DNA of 64,000 nt from Azospirillum endophyticum (GCF_016595245.1 NZ_JAENHM010000017.1:1-64000); one strand, 5' to 3'. Shown: positions 17,771 through 26,873, counted from the stretch's first letter. The notes: generated from the sequence alone by a model not told the origin. Made by a program: numbers and translations.

Positions 17771-19378
17771 TCAGGCGGTGGACACTTGGTCGCGCAGCAC
17801 CCGCTTGGTCACCTTGCCGTTGGCGTTGCGCGGCAGCGCGTCGCCCAGCAGGGTGACGTAGTCGGGCACCTTGTACTCGGCCAGATTGGCGCGGCAGAAG
17901 GCGCGCACGTCGTCTTCGGTCAGGCCGCCGGTCTTGGAGATGACGAAGACATGGATCTTCTCGCCCAGCACCGGATCGGGATGGGCGACCACCGCCGCCT
18001 CCACCACGTCCGCATGGCGGACCAGCAGATTCTCGACCTCCACGCTGTAGATCTTGTGGCCGCCGCGGTTGATGACGTCGTTCTTGCGGTCATAGAGCCG
18101 CAGATAGCCCTGCGCATCCACCGCGCCGATGTCGCCGGAGCGCCAATAGCCGTCGACGAAGCTGTCGCGGGTGGCATCCTCGCGGTTCCAATAGCCGCGG
18201 ATGGTCATCGGACCGCGGATCCACACCTCCCCGCTCACCCCCGGCGGACATTCGCGGCCCCCCTCGTCGACGATGCGCAGGTCGCCGCAGGGCACGCACA
18301 GGCCGACCGAATCCAGGCAGGCCCGGGTGTGGCCGATCGGGACCACGCTGATGATGGTGGCGCATTCGGTGGAGCCGTAGGCGTTCAGCAGATGCAGCCC
18401 GGGCAGCCGCTCCGCCATCGCCTCCACCGTCGCTTCCGGCATCGGGGCGCCGCCGAAACCGCCGATCCGCCAGGACGACAGGTCGTAGCGGCTGAAATCG
18501 GCGCGCAGCAGGCAGAGATTGTACATGGCCGGCACCAGCACGGTGGTGGTCATGCGCTCCCGGCTCGCCAGCTCCAGGAAGCCGGCGACGTCGAAGGCCG
18601 GCATCATCACGGTGCAACCGGCGACGCGGATCATCGCCATGACGATGGCAACCAGCCCGGTGACATGCGAGGCCGGAACCGCCAGCACCGCCCGCTCGCC
18701 TTCGCGATAGTCCCAGCATTCCTCGAAATGCATCGCGGAGTGGATGATGTTGACGTGGGCCAGCAGCGCGCCCTTCGGCTTGCCGGTGGTGCCGGAGGTG
18801 TAGAGGATGACGGCGGTGTCCTCCTCCCGCTGCGGTTCCTTCGGGTCGGGAAGGGAGGCGCCGGCTTCCAGCAGTTCCTCGAAGGGGCGGCAGCCCTCCG
18901 CCGCGCCGCCGACGGAGAAGCGCGAGACCAGCGACGGCACCTCCGCGGCATCGGGCATCCGGTCGGCCAAACCTGAGTCGTGGACCAGGATTGAAGCGCC
19001 GCAGTCGTTCAGGATGCCAGCGATGCCCGGCCGCTGTTCCCGCGCGCTGACCGGCACCGCCACGATGCCGGCGCGCGCCGCCGCCAGCAGGGCGATCAGG
19101 AACTCCGCGCGGTTGGTCAGGACCAGCGCCATGCGGTCGCCCGGCCGCGCCCCTTGCGCCAGCAGGGCTGCGGCGATGCGCGTCACCAGCCCTTCCAGTT
19201 GCCCATACTTGTAGCGCCGCTCGCCATCGACCAGAGCCTCCCCATCCGGCCGCCGGGCGACGGCGGCGCGGAACAGGGCGTCGATGGTGGCGGGACGCTC
19301 CCTGTAGCATGGTACGAGACGCGTGCCGAAAAGCAGCTCGCGCCGTTTGGGAACGCCCGTTCCGTCCGGCCAGGCCAT
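17771..19378 (-). CDS. AMP-binding acyl-CoA synthetase, LvaE-like
   Basis: This 535-residue ANL-superfamily ligase would activate a carboxylic acid with ATP and join it to CoA. The P-loop YTSGTTGKPKG is at 193-203. Further motifs are NAYGSTECAT, the hinge-region YWRSGDIGAVDAQGYLRLYDR and C-terminal PRNANGKVTKRVLR, whose lysine is the adenylation residue. Good Shine-Dalgarno GGGAGGACGGG precedes ATG 19378. It lies upstream of the SDR/dehydrogenase/kinase genes, separated by an IS, and would supply hydroxyacyl-CoA to them. The acid substrate is not determined; levulinate or another 4-oxo/4-hydroxy acid fits the context. Confidence 0.88.
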   Translation of the reverse strand: MAWPDGTGVPKRRELLFGTRLVPCYRERPATIDALFRAAVARRPDGEALVDGERRYKYGQLEGLVTRIAAALLAQGARPGDRMALVLTNRAEFLIALLAAARAGIVAVPVSAREQRPGIAGILNDCGASILVHDSGLADRMPDAAEVPSLVSRFSVGGAAEGCRPFEELLEAGASLPDPKEPQREEDTAVILYTSGTTGKPKGALLAHVNIIHSAMHFEECWDYREGERAVLAVPASHVTGLVAIVMAMIRVAGCTVMMPAFDVAGFLELASRERMTTTVLVPAMYNLCLLRADFSRYDLSSWRIGGFGGAPMPEATVEAMAERLPGLHLLNAYGSTECATIISVVPIGHTRACLDSVGLCVPCGDLRIVDEGGRECPPGVSGEVWIRGPMTIRGYWNREDATRDSFVDGYWRSGDIGAVDAQGYLRLYDRKNDVINRGGHKIYSVEVENLLVRHADVVEAAVVAHPDPVLGEKIHVFVISKTGGLTEDDVRAFCRANLAEYKVPDYVTLLGDALPRNANGKVTKRVLRDQVSTA

Positions 19379-19505
19379 GCCCGTCCTCCCTGACGATTTC
19401 GTTGGATTGCCGGGCGGACAACCGGTGCCGCGGTGAGGATGCTGCGCGGGCTCACCGGTGCCGCCCTTGTCGGTATCGCAAAAACTATGTCATTCTATGA
19501 ACTGA

Positions 19506-19522
19506 GTGTCAAACAGTGGCAC
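19506..19522. promoter_or_regulatory. Putative IclR operator, copy 1
   Basis: GTGTCAAACAGTGGCAC lies 123 bases before the tandem hydrolase start and differs by one base from the perfect palindrome at 22338-22354. Both sites are in regions adjoining the iclR gene and its neighbours, so the IclR protein is the likely ligand. Confidence 0.6.
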
Positions 19523-19644
19523 CATCAGTGTAACCAACATTTTTCTGCCGTCTGCCGCGGGCACACTCCGCGCGCCCGATCCCACGCATCGAAGATCGCC
19601 AGCCGAACGGCCAAACAACCGGCTGAACAACCGGGAGGAACCCC

Positions 19645-21258
19645 ATGTCGACCCCCCTTTACGTGACCCTCGCCGACAGCCAGATGCGTGTCTGGCGCAG
19701 CGGATCCGGCCCGGACCTGCTGGTCCTGCCCGGCCTGATCGAGGCCGCCTCCGTCCGTGCCGACCGGCTGGCGCAGGCCTTGCCCGGTTGGACCGTCACC
19801 GCCTTCGACCTTCCGGGAACCGGCGGGTCGGTCACCTGCTGGGCGGAGGACATCGCCGGGCTCGCCGGCCTGATCGCCGATGCCGCCGGCAGGCTCGGCC
19901 TGACCGGCTGCCCGCTGCTCGCCTTCGACCTTGCAGCCCCCCTGGCCCGCGCGCTACCCGCCGCCGGCTGGCGGCCGGACGGGCTGCTGCTGGCCGATGC
20001 CGCCGCGGCCGCCGGCTGGAGCGGCCGGGATCTGCGCCCCGCCCCGCTGACGCCGCGTGCCGACGGAACCCATCTGGCCGTGCTGTGGGCGCATCTGCGC
20101 GATGCCCATATCCTGGAGCCCTCCGACCCCAGCCATCCGGCCGCGACCGGCGCCCCCCTGCCCGGCCCCGCCGACCTGGACGCGATGCTGCGCACCGCCG
20201 CCGTCGCGCCGGATCGCTATGCCGCCCTGTGGTCCTTCTGCCTCGACGCCCTGCGCGGGGAGCCCGGCGAGGATGGGGAAGTCCGCGCCGACGGACTGGA
20301 AGGGATCACCCGCCGTCTCGCACCGATGGCCGCCGGCCGCCGGGACGCCGCTCCGCCGCCGCCGGCCCGGCCCTTCGCCGACCCGCTGCGGGTCTGGCAC
20401 GATTACGCCGACACGCCCCATGGCCGCATCCATTTGCGCCGCGCCGGGCGCGGCCGGCCGCTGCTGGCCTTCCAGTCGGCGCCGGGCTCGTCGGCGCCGC
20501 TGCTGCCGCTGCTGCACGGGCTGGCGCCGGGGCGGGAGATCATCGCCCCCGACTATCTCGGCAACGGCGAGTCCGACAAGCCGGAGCGGACGGTGGACAT
20601 CGGCGCGCTGGCCGACGACATGCTGGCGCTGGCCGACGCGCTGGGCCTGGACGAGTTCGACCTGTGGGGAACCCACACGGGCGCCCTGGTGGCGCTGGAC
20701 CTGACGGTGCGCCATCCCGAGCGGGTTGGCCGCGCCGTGCTGGAGGCGCCGGTGCTGATTGCCGCCGACTTCAGCGCCGACATCCTCGACCATTATTTCC
20801 CGCCGATCGCCGCCGATCGCTGGGGGCTGCATCTGCTCCAGGCCTGGAACATGCGGCGCGACATGTTCCTGTTCTGGCCGTGGTACCGGCAGGAGCGCGC
20901 CGCCGCCCGCGCCATCGGCGTCCCTGACGCGGCGGTGCTGCATGACTGGACCATGGGGCTGCTGGCGAGCGGCGGCCATTACGACCGCTCCTACCGCGCC
21001 GCCTTCCGCTACGATACGCGGGCGGCCCTGGTGCGCCTGACCCGTCCGGCCCTGATCTGCGCCGGCCCGGCCGACATGCTGGTCGAAGGGCTGGCGGAAG
21101 CCCGGACGCTGGCGCCTGCGGGGACGACGGTCATACCGACCCCGGCCACCGTCTGGTATCCCGGCCAGGGGGCCCAGGCGGTGCGGGACACCATCGGCTG
21201 CTACGCCGCCTTCCTCGACGGAGCGCTGGGGGCCGCGAATCCGCACCCGGTGTCATAA
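19645..21258 (+). CDS. Tandem alpha/beta-hydrolase-fold protein
   Basis: This 537-residue protein appears to hold two alpha/beta-hydrolase folds in a row. The first half (about 1-250) has LLVLPGLIEAA and AFDLPGTGGS, but its elbow position reads LAFDLAAPLA without a serine. The second half has IIAPDYLGNGESDKP and the elbow WGTHTGALVAL, where histidine replaces the usual nucleophilic serine. Catalysis by the standard triad is therefore doubtful; a non-hydrolytic or altered mechanism is possible. A strong GGGAGG site precedes ATG 19645. It borders iclR and shares an operator-like palindrome with the MBL operon. Confidence 0.75.
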   Translation: MSTPLYVTLADSQMRVWRSGSGPDLLVLPGLIEAASVRADRLAQALPGWTVTAFDLPGTGGSVTCWAEDIAGLAGLIADAAGRLGLTGCPLLAFDLAAPLARALPAAGWRPDGLLLADAAAAAGWSGRDLRPAPLTPRADGTHLAVLWAHLRDAHILEPSDPSHPAATGAPLPGPADLDAMLRTAAVAPDRYAALWSFCLDALRGEPGEDGEVRADGLEGITRRLAPMAAGRRDAAPPPPARPFADPLRVWHDYADTPHGRIHLRRAGRGRPLLAFQSAPGSSAPLLPLLHGLAPGREIIAPDYLGNGESDKPERTVDIGALADDMLALADALGLDEFDLWGTHTGALVALDLTVRHPERVGRAVLEAPVLIAADFSADILDHYFPPIAADRWGLHLLQAWNMRRDMFLFWPWYRQERAAARAIGVPDAAVLHDWTMGLLASGGHYDRSYRAAFRYDTRAALVRLTRPALICAGPADMLVEGLAEARTLAPAGTTVIPTPATVWYPGQGAQAVRDTIGCYAAFLDGALGAANPHPVS

Positions 21259-21293
21259 GGCGATACCGCGGTGATCCACTCCCGCTGCCCGCC

Positions 21294-22154
21294 TCAGCCG
21301 CCGATGGCGGACTGGGCGCGGGCGGCGCGGTGCAGCGGCGGGGCCGACAGTGAATGGAGGTTGGCCGAAATCTCCCGCACCGCGTCGCGCATCTCCTCCA
21401 GGAAATTGGGCTGGCCGTTGCGGACGATGTGGGGGGTCAGGCCGGTCAGGCTGACCGCGGCGATCAGCCGGCCGTCCGGCTCGAACAGCGGCATGGCGAT
21501 GGCGGCCAGCCCTTCGATCACGTCGTCGATCGCCACCGACCATCCCCGCCGCCGCACCTCCTCCAGTTCCCTCGCCAGCTCACCGGGGTCGGTGGTGGTG
21601 TGGGGCGTCAGGCGGGTCGTCCCGCGGGCCAGCACGCGGTCGACCTCCGCCTCCGGCAGATAGGCCAGCAGCACGCGCGGCGCGGCGCCGCAATTCATCG
21701 GCAGCTGTCCGCCGACGATCCACCAGCGCACTTCCACCGAGCGGTCGCTGTGGAACTGGTCGAGGCAGACGGCCGACCCGTCGTGGTAGACCGACAGGAA
21801 CACCGTGCTGCCGGTCGACTTCGCCAGCCGCGACAGGATGGTGGAGGCGATCTGGCGCAGGTCGCGGCGTTCCGGCACCGCCCCGGCCAGCTTCAGGATC
21901 TCGAGCCCCAGGCTGTATTTCTGGCTCTGCGCGTCGAAGGCGGCGAAGCCGTCCTGCACCAGAGTCAGCAGGATGCGCCGTGCCGTCCCCTTGTCGAGCT
22001 TCGCCGCACCGGCGACCTCGGTCAGGGTCAGCGTCGGGCCTTCCTGATAGAAGCTGCGCAGCACGGCCAGGGCCCGCGACACCGCGCGGACGCTGAGACC
22101 GTTCTTTTCCGTGGCCTGATCCACGCCCTGGTTGTCGTCCTGTCCGGTGTCCAT
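21294..22154 (-). CDS. IclR family transcriptional regulator
   Basis: This 286-residue regulator has the N-terminal winged helix (about 25-85, SVRAVSRALAVLRSF then TLTEVAGAAKLDKGTARRIL). The C-terminal GAF-like effector domain ends with GLAAIAMPLFEPDGRLIAAV. The start used is ATG 22154; another ATG 33 bases upstream is possible. It is transcribed away from the MBL-hydrolase operon and converges on the tandem hydrolase. IclR proteins usually control aromatic or organic-acid catabolism, and here the 22534-33921 operon is the probable target. Confidence 0.9.
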   Translation of the reverse strand: MDTGQDDNQGVDQATEKNGLSVRAVSRALAVLRSFYQEGPTLTLTEVAGAAKLDKGTARRILLTLVQDGFAAFDAQSQKYSLGLEILKLAGAVPERRDLRQIASTILSRLAKSTGSTVFLSVYHDGSAVCLDQFHSDRSVEVRWWIVGGQLPMNCGAAPRVLLAYLPEAEVDRVLARGTTRLTPHTTTDPGELARELEEVRRRGWSVAIDDVIEGLAAIAMPLFEPDGRLIAAVSLTGLTPHIVRNGQPNFLEEMRDAVREISANLHSLSAPPLHRAARAQSAIGG

Positions 22155-22337
22155 ACGTCGAAGCCCCTTATGGATGTCCCGCATCTCTGGTCCAGGCGGA
22201 AGTCCTGCCCTCCGCACAGCCGGCGGAAGACGGCAGACCCATGGTCATCCCGCCGCGGTAGCGGCGCCGGCTAGCATTGAAGGTCGGCGCGGAGTTCCGC
22301 AACCCCTTTCCACCGTCCCTAACGCGATGCGCCGTCC

Positions 22338-22373
22338 GTGTCAAACAGTGACACCAATTTTGCCTGTTGACAC
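22338..22373. promoter_or_regulatory. Putative IclR operator, copy 2, in the iclR/MBL intergenic region
   Basis: GTGTCAAACAGTGACAC (22338-22354) is a perfect 6-bp inverted repeat with a 5-base centre. A further inverted half-site TGTTGACAC follows at 22365-22373 and contains a -35-like TTGACA. The 379-base intergenic region separates divergent iclR and the MBL hydrolase gene and holds no other gene. Confidence 0.65.
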
Positions 22374-22533
22374 GATCCAGCGCAAATGGTTTCCTTGGCA
22401 AACAAACAAAACGAGCCAAACAGAACAAGCGCGCCCCACCGCCTCTGCGGATGGCAGGCGCCCCATGCTCCGGCACGCCGTCGTCCCCTGATTTCCCGGA
22501 CCGGCCGCCGGCATCCTGCACGAGGGGAGGACT

Positions 22534-23424
22534 ATGCACACCATCGCCCTTGGTGCGTTCACGGTCACGCGGATCGAGGAAATGCTGACGCCGGGCTTCG
22601 ACCCCGGCTTCCTGTTTCCGGCCTACGATGAGGCGATCCTGACCCGGAACCCCGAACTGGCCGAACCGAATTTCCTCGACCCGGCATCAAAGCGCCTGAT
22701 GTCGAGCATGCACAGCTGGCTGATCCGCACCGACCGCCATGTGATCCTGGTCGACACCGGCTGCGGCAACCACAAGGAACGCCACACCCCCGGCTTCGAG
22801 CGCTTCCACATGCTGGACAAGCCCTATCTGCGCAACCTCGCGGCAGCGGGCGTGCAGCCGGAGGACGTGACGCTGGTCATCAACACCCATCTGCACATCG
22901 ACCATGTCGGCTGGAACACCCAGCTGGTCGACGGGCGCTGGGTCCCGACCTTCCCCAACGCCCGCTACATCTACGGCGCGCAGGAATTCAAGCACTGGCG
23001 CAGCCCGGAAGGCGGGCTGATCGGCATGCCCGGCAACGGCCCGGTGATGGAGGACAGCGTCCTGCCGGTCTGGGAAGCCGGACAGGTCGAGCTGATCGAG
23101 GACGGCGACCGCATCCTCGACGGGCTGTCGGTGGAGCTGGCCCCCGGCCACACCGCCGGCCAGATGTTCGTCCGGCTGGAGTCGGACCGGCACGCCGCCT
23201 ACTTCACCGGCGACTGCCTGCACCAGCCGATGCAAGTAGCGCGCCCCGACTGGAACAGCCGCTTCTGCGAGGATCAGGCCCAGGCGATGGCGACCCGCCG
23301 CCGGCTGCTGGACCACGCGGCCGACCGCGGCGCCCTGGTCTTCCCCGCCCATTTCGGCGCTCCCCACACCGGCTTCGTCCGCCGGACGGCCGAGACTTTC
23401 CGGTTCGAGCCGCTCGCGGCCTGA
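22534..23424 (+). CDS. MBL-fold metallo-hydrolase
   Basis: This 296-residue metallo-beta-lactamase-fold enzyme has the two-metal site motif THLHIDHVGW (His-x-His-x-Asp-His), plus the later PGHTAGQ and TGDCLH and a final FPAHFGAPH histidine. It lacks a signal peptide, so it is cytoplasmic. GGGGAGGACT before ATG 22534 is a strong ribosome-binding site. It is the first gene of the IclR-linked catabolic operon and could open a lactone or thioester of the pathway substrate; the real substrate is unknown. Confidence 0.88.
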   Translation: MHTIALGAFTVTRIEEMLTPGFDPGFLFPAYDEAILTRNPELAEPNFLDPASKRLMSSMHSWLIRTDRHVILVDTGCGNHKERHTPGFERFHMLDKPYLRNLAAAGVQPEDVTLVINTHLHIDHVGWNTQLVDGRWVPTFPNARYIYGAQEFKHWRSPEGGLIGMPGNGPVMEDSVLPVWEAGQVELIEDGDRILDGLSVELAPGHTAGQMFVRLESDRHAAYFTGDCLHQPMQVARPDWNSRFCEDQAQAMATRRRLLDHAADRGALVFPAHFGAPHTGFVRRTAETFRFEPLAA

Positions 23425-23443
23425 TAAATCAGAGGGACATCCC

Positions 23444-25033
23444 ATGAGCATCGCCGCCCTCGACGGCCCGGCCACTCTAATCGACACCCTGCGCACGGCG
23501 CTCGGCCCCGACGGCCTGCTGGATGACGAGAAGAGCCGGAATTTCTACGCCAACGACGTGTTCTGGCAGCCGGGCATCGCGCCGCTCGCCATCGCCCTGC
23601 CGCGCGACCGCGACGCGGTCGCCGCCTCCGTGCGCGCCGCCCATGAGGCCGGGGTGGCGGTGGTGCCGCGCGGCGGCGGCATGTCCTACACCAAGGGCTA
23701 TCTGCCCGAAGGCCCGAATTCGGTCGTCATCGACAGCCGCCGGCTGAACCGCATCGTCGAGCTGAACACCGACAGCCTCTATGTGACGGTGGAAACTGGC
23801 TGCACCTGGGCGGCGCTGAACGAGGCGCTGGAGGGCACCGGGCTGCGCACCGGCTATTGGGGGCCGCTGTCGGGCATCAACGCCACCATCGGCGGCGCCC
23901 TGTCGCAGAACAGCGCCTTCTTCGGCTCCGCCCTGCACGGCACCGTGGCGGAGAGCGTGCTGGGCGTCACCGTGGTGCTGGCCGACGGGCGCACCGTCAC
24001 CACCGGGTCGGGCGGACGCGTCGGCACCAAGCCCTTCACCCGCTCGGGCGGTCCCGACCTGACCGGCCTGTTCCTGGGCGACAACGGCGCCATGGGCTTC
24101 AAGGTGGCGGCGACGCTGCGGCTCCACCGCCGGCCGGAGCACACCGATTTCCTGTCCTTCGGCTTCGCCACCATGCAGGCGATGGCTGCCGCCCAGGTGG
24201 AGATGGCGCGGGCGCGCTGCGTGTCGGAAGGCTTCGGCATCGACCGCACCAAGGTCGAGCATTCGGCCAGCGTGAACAAGCTGTCGGATGGGCTGAAGAC
24301 GCTGGGCAACGTGGCGAAGGCCGGCAAGTCGCTGTTCCAGGGCGCCAAGGAGGCGCTCAGCGTCGCCACCGCCGGTACCGCCTTCCTCAAGGACCACAAC
24401 TTCACCCTCCATCTGGTGGTGGAGGGGCGCAGCGAGACCCAGCTGCGCGAGGCGATGCAGATTGTGCGCGAGATCGGCGCCCGCCACGGCAAGGAGATCG
24501 AGAACAGCGTGCCCAAGGTCATGCGCTCCAAGCCCTTCGGGCCGGTGCGCGGCATGCTGGGGCGCGAGGGCCAGCGCTGGGTCCCGATCCATGCCATCTT
24601 CCCGCTGGGCGACGCCGACACGGTGGTCGCCGCCAACGACGCCTTCTTCGCGGAGAAGCGCGGCTTCATGGAGCGGCACGGCATCATCTATTCGGTGATG
24701 ACCATGACGGTCGGCAACGACTTCTTCCTGGAGCCGGCCTTCTACTGGACCGACGAGATCACGCCGCTGCATGCCGCCAGCCTGGGCGACGAGGTGGTGA
24801 AGCCCTGGCGCGACCGCCCGGCCAACCCGGCGGCGCGCAACGCGGTGGCGGAACTGCGCCGCGCGACGCAGGAACTGTATTGCAGCCTCGGCGGCGTCAG
24901 TTGGCAGGTCGCCCGCGACTATCCGTTCCGCGAGATCGTGACCCCCGAAACCTGGTCGCTGCTGGAGGGCGTCAAGCGCGCCGTCGATCCGCAGGGGCTG
25001 ATGAATCCCGGTTCCCTCGGCCTCGGCCGCTGA
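23444..25033 (+). CDS. FAD-linked oxidase (VAO/PCMH-type flavoprotein)
   Basis: This 529-residue flavoprotein has the PCMH-type FAD domain at about 45-230 (VVPRGGGMSYTKGYLP and the glycine-rich GINATIGGALSQNSAFFGSA). A C-terminal cap ends VDPQGLMNPGSLGLGR, as in 4-cresol dehydrogenase/vanillyl-alcohol-oxidase relatives. It begins 19 bases after the MBL gene and is 26 bases from the hydratase gene, so it is operonic. It would oxidise an alcohol or hydroxyacid in the pathway. No covalent-flavin residue can be assigned with certainty. Confidence 0.85.
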   Translation: MSIAALDGPATLIDTLRTALGPDGLLDDEKSRNFYANDVFWQPGIAPLAIALPRDRDAVAASVRAAHEAGVAVVPRGGGMSYTKGYLPEGPNSVVIDSRRLNRIVELNTDSLYVTVETGCTWAALNEALEGTGLRTGYWGPLSGINATIGGALSQNSAFFGSALHGTVAESVLGVTVVLADGRTVTTGSGGRVGTKPFTRSGGPDLTGLFLGDNGAMGFKVAATLRLHRRPEHTDFLSFGFATMQAMAAAQVEMARARCVSEGFGIDRTKVEHSASVNKLSDGLKTLGNVAKAGKSLFQGAKEALSVATAGTAFLKDHNFTLHLVVEGRSETQLREAMQIVREIGARHGKEIENSVPKVMRSKPFGPVRGMLGREGQRWVPIHAIFPLGDADTVVAANDAFFAEKRGFMERHGIIYSVMTMTVGNDFFLEPAFYWTDEITPLHAASLGDEVVKPWRDRPANPAARNAVAELRRATQELYCSLGGVSWQVARDYPFREIVTPETWSLLEGVKRAVDPQGLMNPGSLGLGR

Positions 25034-25059
25034 GGACCGGGAGCGGAGACATCCACGCC

Positions 25060-26316
25060 ATGGGCTACACCATCACCGAGAAGATCCTGGCACGCGCGGC
25101 GGGACTGCCCGCGGTGCGCGCCGGACAGGACATCAAGGCGAAGCCGGACTTCGTGCTGGCCTACGACTTCCCCGGCTACACCGACGTCTATTTCAAGACG
25201 ATGAAGGAGGATTTCGGCATCGAGCGGGTGGCCGAGCCGGAACGCTTCGGTATCTTCATCGACCACATGGTGCCGACCGCCACCGCCAAGGAGGAGGAGC
25301 TGCACATCAACACGCGCAACTGGTGCGCGGAGAACGATGTGCCGCTGTTCGAACGGCACGGCATCGGCCATCAGGTGGCGGCCGAGGTCGGCTATGCGAC
25401 GCCGGGCGCCTTCGTCGTCCATTTCGATGGCCATGTCAGCCAGCTCGGCACCTTCGGCACGCTCGCCATCGGGCTGCGCCGCAACGTGATGGAAGCCTTC
25501 GTCAGCGACACGGTGTCGATCCGCGTGCCCGATACGGTGCGGGTGAACCTGCGCGGGTCTTTGCGGCCCGGCGTGATGGCACGCGACGTCTTCCATCATC
25601 TGGTGCGGCGTCTGGGCCCGAGTTCCTGCCGCTTCCAGGTGCTGGAGCTGGGCGGGCCGTCGGTGGCGGCGATGTCGACCGAAGGGCTTCAGACCATCAC
25701 CGGACTAGCCATGTTCACCGGCGCCCTGACCGCCATCGTCAATCCCGACCCGGTGCGGCTGGACTACGCCCTGCCGCGCGCCCGCAAAAAGCTGGAGCCG
25801 GTGTCGAGCGATCCGGACGCCCACTATTCGGCGGTCCACGACATCGACCTGTCGGATCTGGAACCGATCGTCGTCGTCCCGCCGACCCCGGCGGATACCC
25901 GCGACCTGACCGAGTTCCTCGGGCTGGAGATCAATGCCGGCTATCTCGGGTCCTGCGCCTCGGGCCGGCTGGAGGATCTGCGGGCGGCGGCCAAGGTGCT
26001 GGAAGGCCGGCGGGTCAAGACCGGCGTCTCGCTGCACATCGTGCCGACCAGCCAGGAGCTGATGGCGGCGGCGGCGCGCGAGGGGCTGGTCTCCACCCTG
26101 GTGGAAGCCGGGGCCTTCGTCTCCTCCCCCAGCTGCGACTATTGCTTCGGCCGCATCGCGACGATGACGGCGGGCCAGCGCGCGGTATCGACCGGCACGC
26201 TGAACGTCCGCGGCCGCATGGGCAGCCCGGACTCCGAGATTTACCTCTGCAACGCCGCGGTGGTCGCCGCCTCCGCCATCGAGGGCCGGATCGCCGATCC
26301 GCGCCCGTACCTGTGA
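25060..26316 (+). CDS. Aconitase-superfamily hydratase large subunit (LeuC-like)
   Basis: This 418-residue Fe-S hydro-lyase subunit keeps the three cluster cysteines of the family: Cys299 in GSCASGR and Cys359/Cys362 in SPSCDYCFG. DHMVPTA (69-75) corresponds to the LeuC DHxxPT motif. It pairs with the small subunit at 26325. Close paralogues include isopropylmalate, homoaconitate, citraconate/dimethylmaleate and related hydratases. The following gene encodes an isocitrate-lyase-superfamily enzyme. The pair therefore resembles hydration of an alkyl-maleate-type diacid followed by C-C cleavage, and leucine biosynthesis is unlikely because no leuB/leuA neighbour is present. Confidence 0.85.
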   Translation: MGYTITEKILARAAGLPAVRAGQDIKAKPDFVLAYDFPGYTDVYFKTMKEDFGIERVAEPERFGIFIDHMVPTATAKEEELHINTRNWCAENDVPLFERHGIGHQVAAEVGYATPGAFVVHFDGHVSQLGTFGTLAIGLRRNVMEAFVSDTVSIRVPDTVRVNLRGSLRPGVMARDVFHHLVRRLGPSSCRFQVLELGGPSVAAMSTEGLQTITGLAMFTGALTAIVNPDPVRLDYALPRARKKLEPVSSDPDAHYSAVHDIDLSDLEPIVVVPPTPADTRDLTEFLGLEINAGYLGSCASGRLEDLRAAAKVLEGRRVKTGVSLHIVPTSQELMAAAAREGLVSTLVEAGAFVSSPSCDYCFGRIATMTAGQRAVSTGTLNVRGRMGSPDSEIYLCNAAVVAASAIEGRIADPRPYL

Positions 26317-26324
26317 GGGCCGCC

Positions 26325-26873
26325 ATGACGATGCCTGTTATGCGGGGCCGCGTCGCCTTCATCTTCGATGAGGTGAATTTCGACGTCGACCAGATCGTCG
26401 GCGTCAAGAACATCAAGATCACCGACGTGGCCGAACTGGCGCAGGTCGCCATGCAGGCCTACGATCCGGACTTCGCCCTGTCGGTTCGGCCGGGCGACCT
26501 GCTGGTCGGCGCCGACAATTTCGGCTACGGCCACCCGCACTACCCACCGATGAAGGCGATGCGCCATCTCGGCGTCAACGGGGTGATCGCGGAGTCCTTC
26601 TCGCCCGGCTACTGGCGCGGCGAGGTCAGCATGGGCTTCCCGCAGGTCAGCTGCCCCGGGATCCTCGGCTTCGTCCGGCGCTGGGACGAGATCGAGGTGG
26701 ACTGGGCGGCGGGCGTGGTCCGCAACCACACCCAAGGCACCGAAATTCCCTTCGAGCCGCTGCCGCAGGCGGATGCCGAGATGATCGAGGCCGGCGGCCT
26801 CGTCCCCTTCCTGAAGCGGCAGGCGGCCCAGCAACGCGAACAAAAGGACCATGCCAATGTCTCGGGGATCTGA
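26325..26873 (+). CDS. Aconitase-superfamily hydratase small subunit (LeuD-like)
   Basis: This 182-residue swivel-domain subunit starts nine bases after the large subunit. VAFIFDEVNFDVDQIVGVKN and LLVGADNFGYGHPHYPPMKA follow the LeuD layout. The usual substrate-contacting GSSREHA stretch after the NFG motif is replaced by YGHPHYPPM, which suggests a ligand other than isopropylmalate. Its last codons overlap the lyase gene by 23 bases, so the two are translationally coupled. Confidence 0.82.
   Translation: MTMPVMRGRVAFIFDEVNFDVDQIVGVKNIKITDVAELAQVAMQAYDPDFALSVRPGDLLVGADNFGYGHPHYPPMKAMRHLGVNGVIAESFSPGYWRGEVSMGFPQVSCPGILGFVRRWDEIEVDWAAGVVRNHTQGTEIPFEPLPQADAEMIEAGGLVPFLKRQAAQQREQKDHANVSGI

Noticed and set aside
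25060..26873. LeuC/LeuD-like genes as the leucine-biosynthesis isomerase
   Set aside because: No leuA or leuB is nearby. The small subunit lacks the usual contact motif, and the context is catabolic with a coupled lyase.
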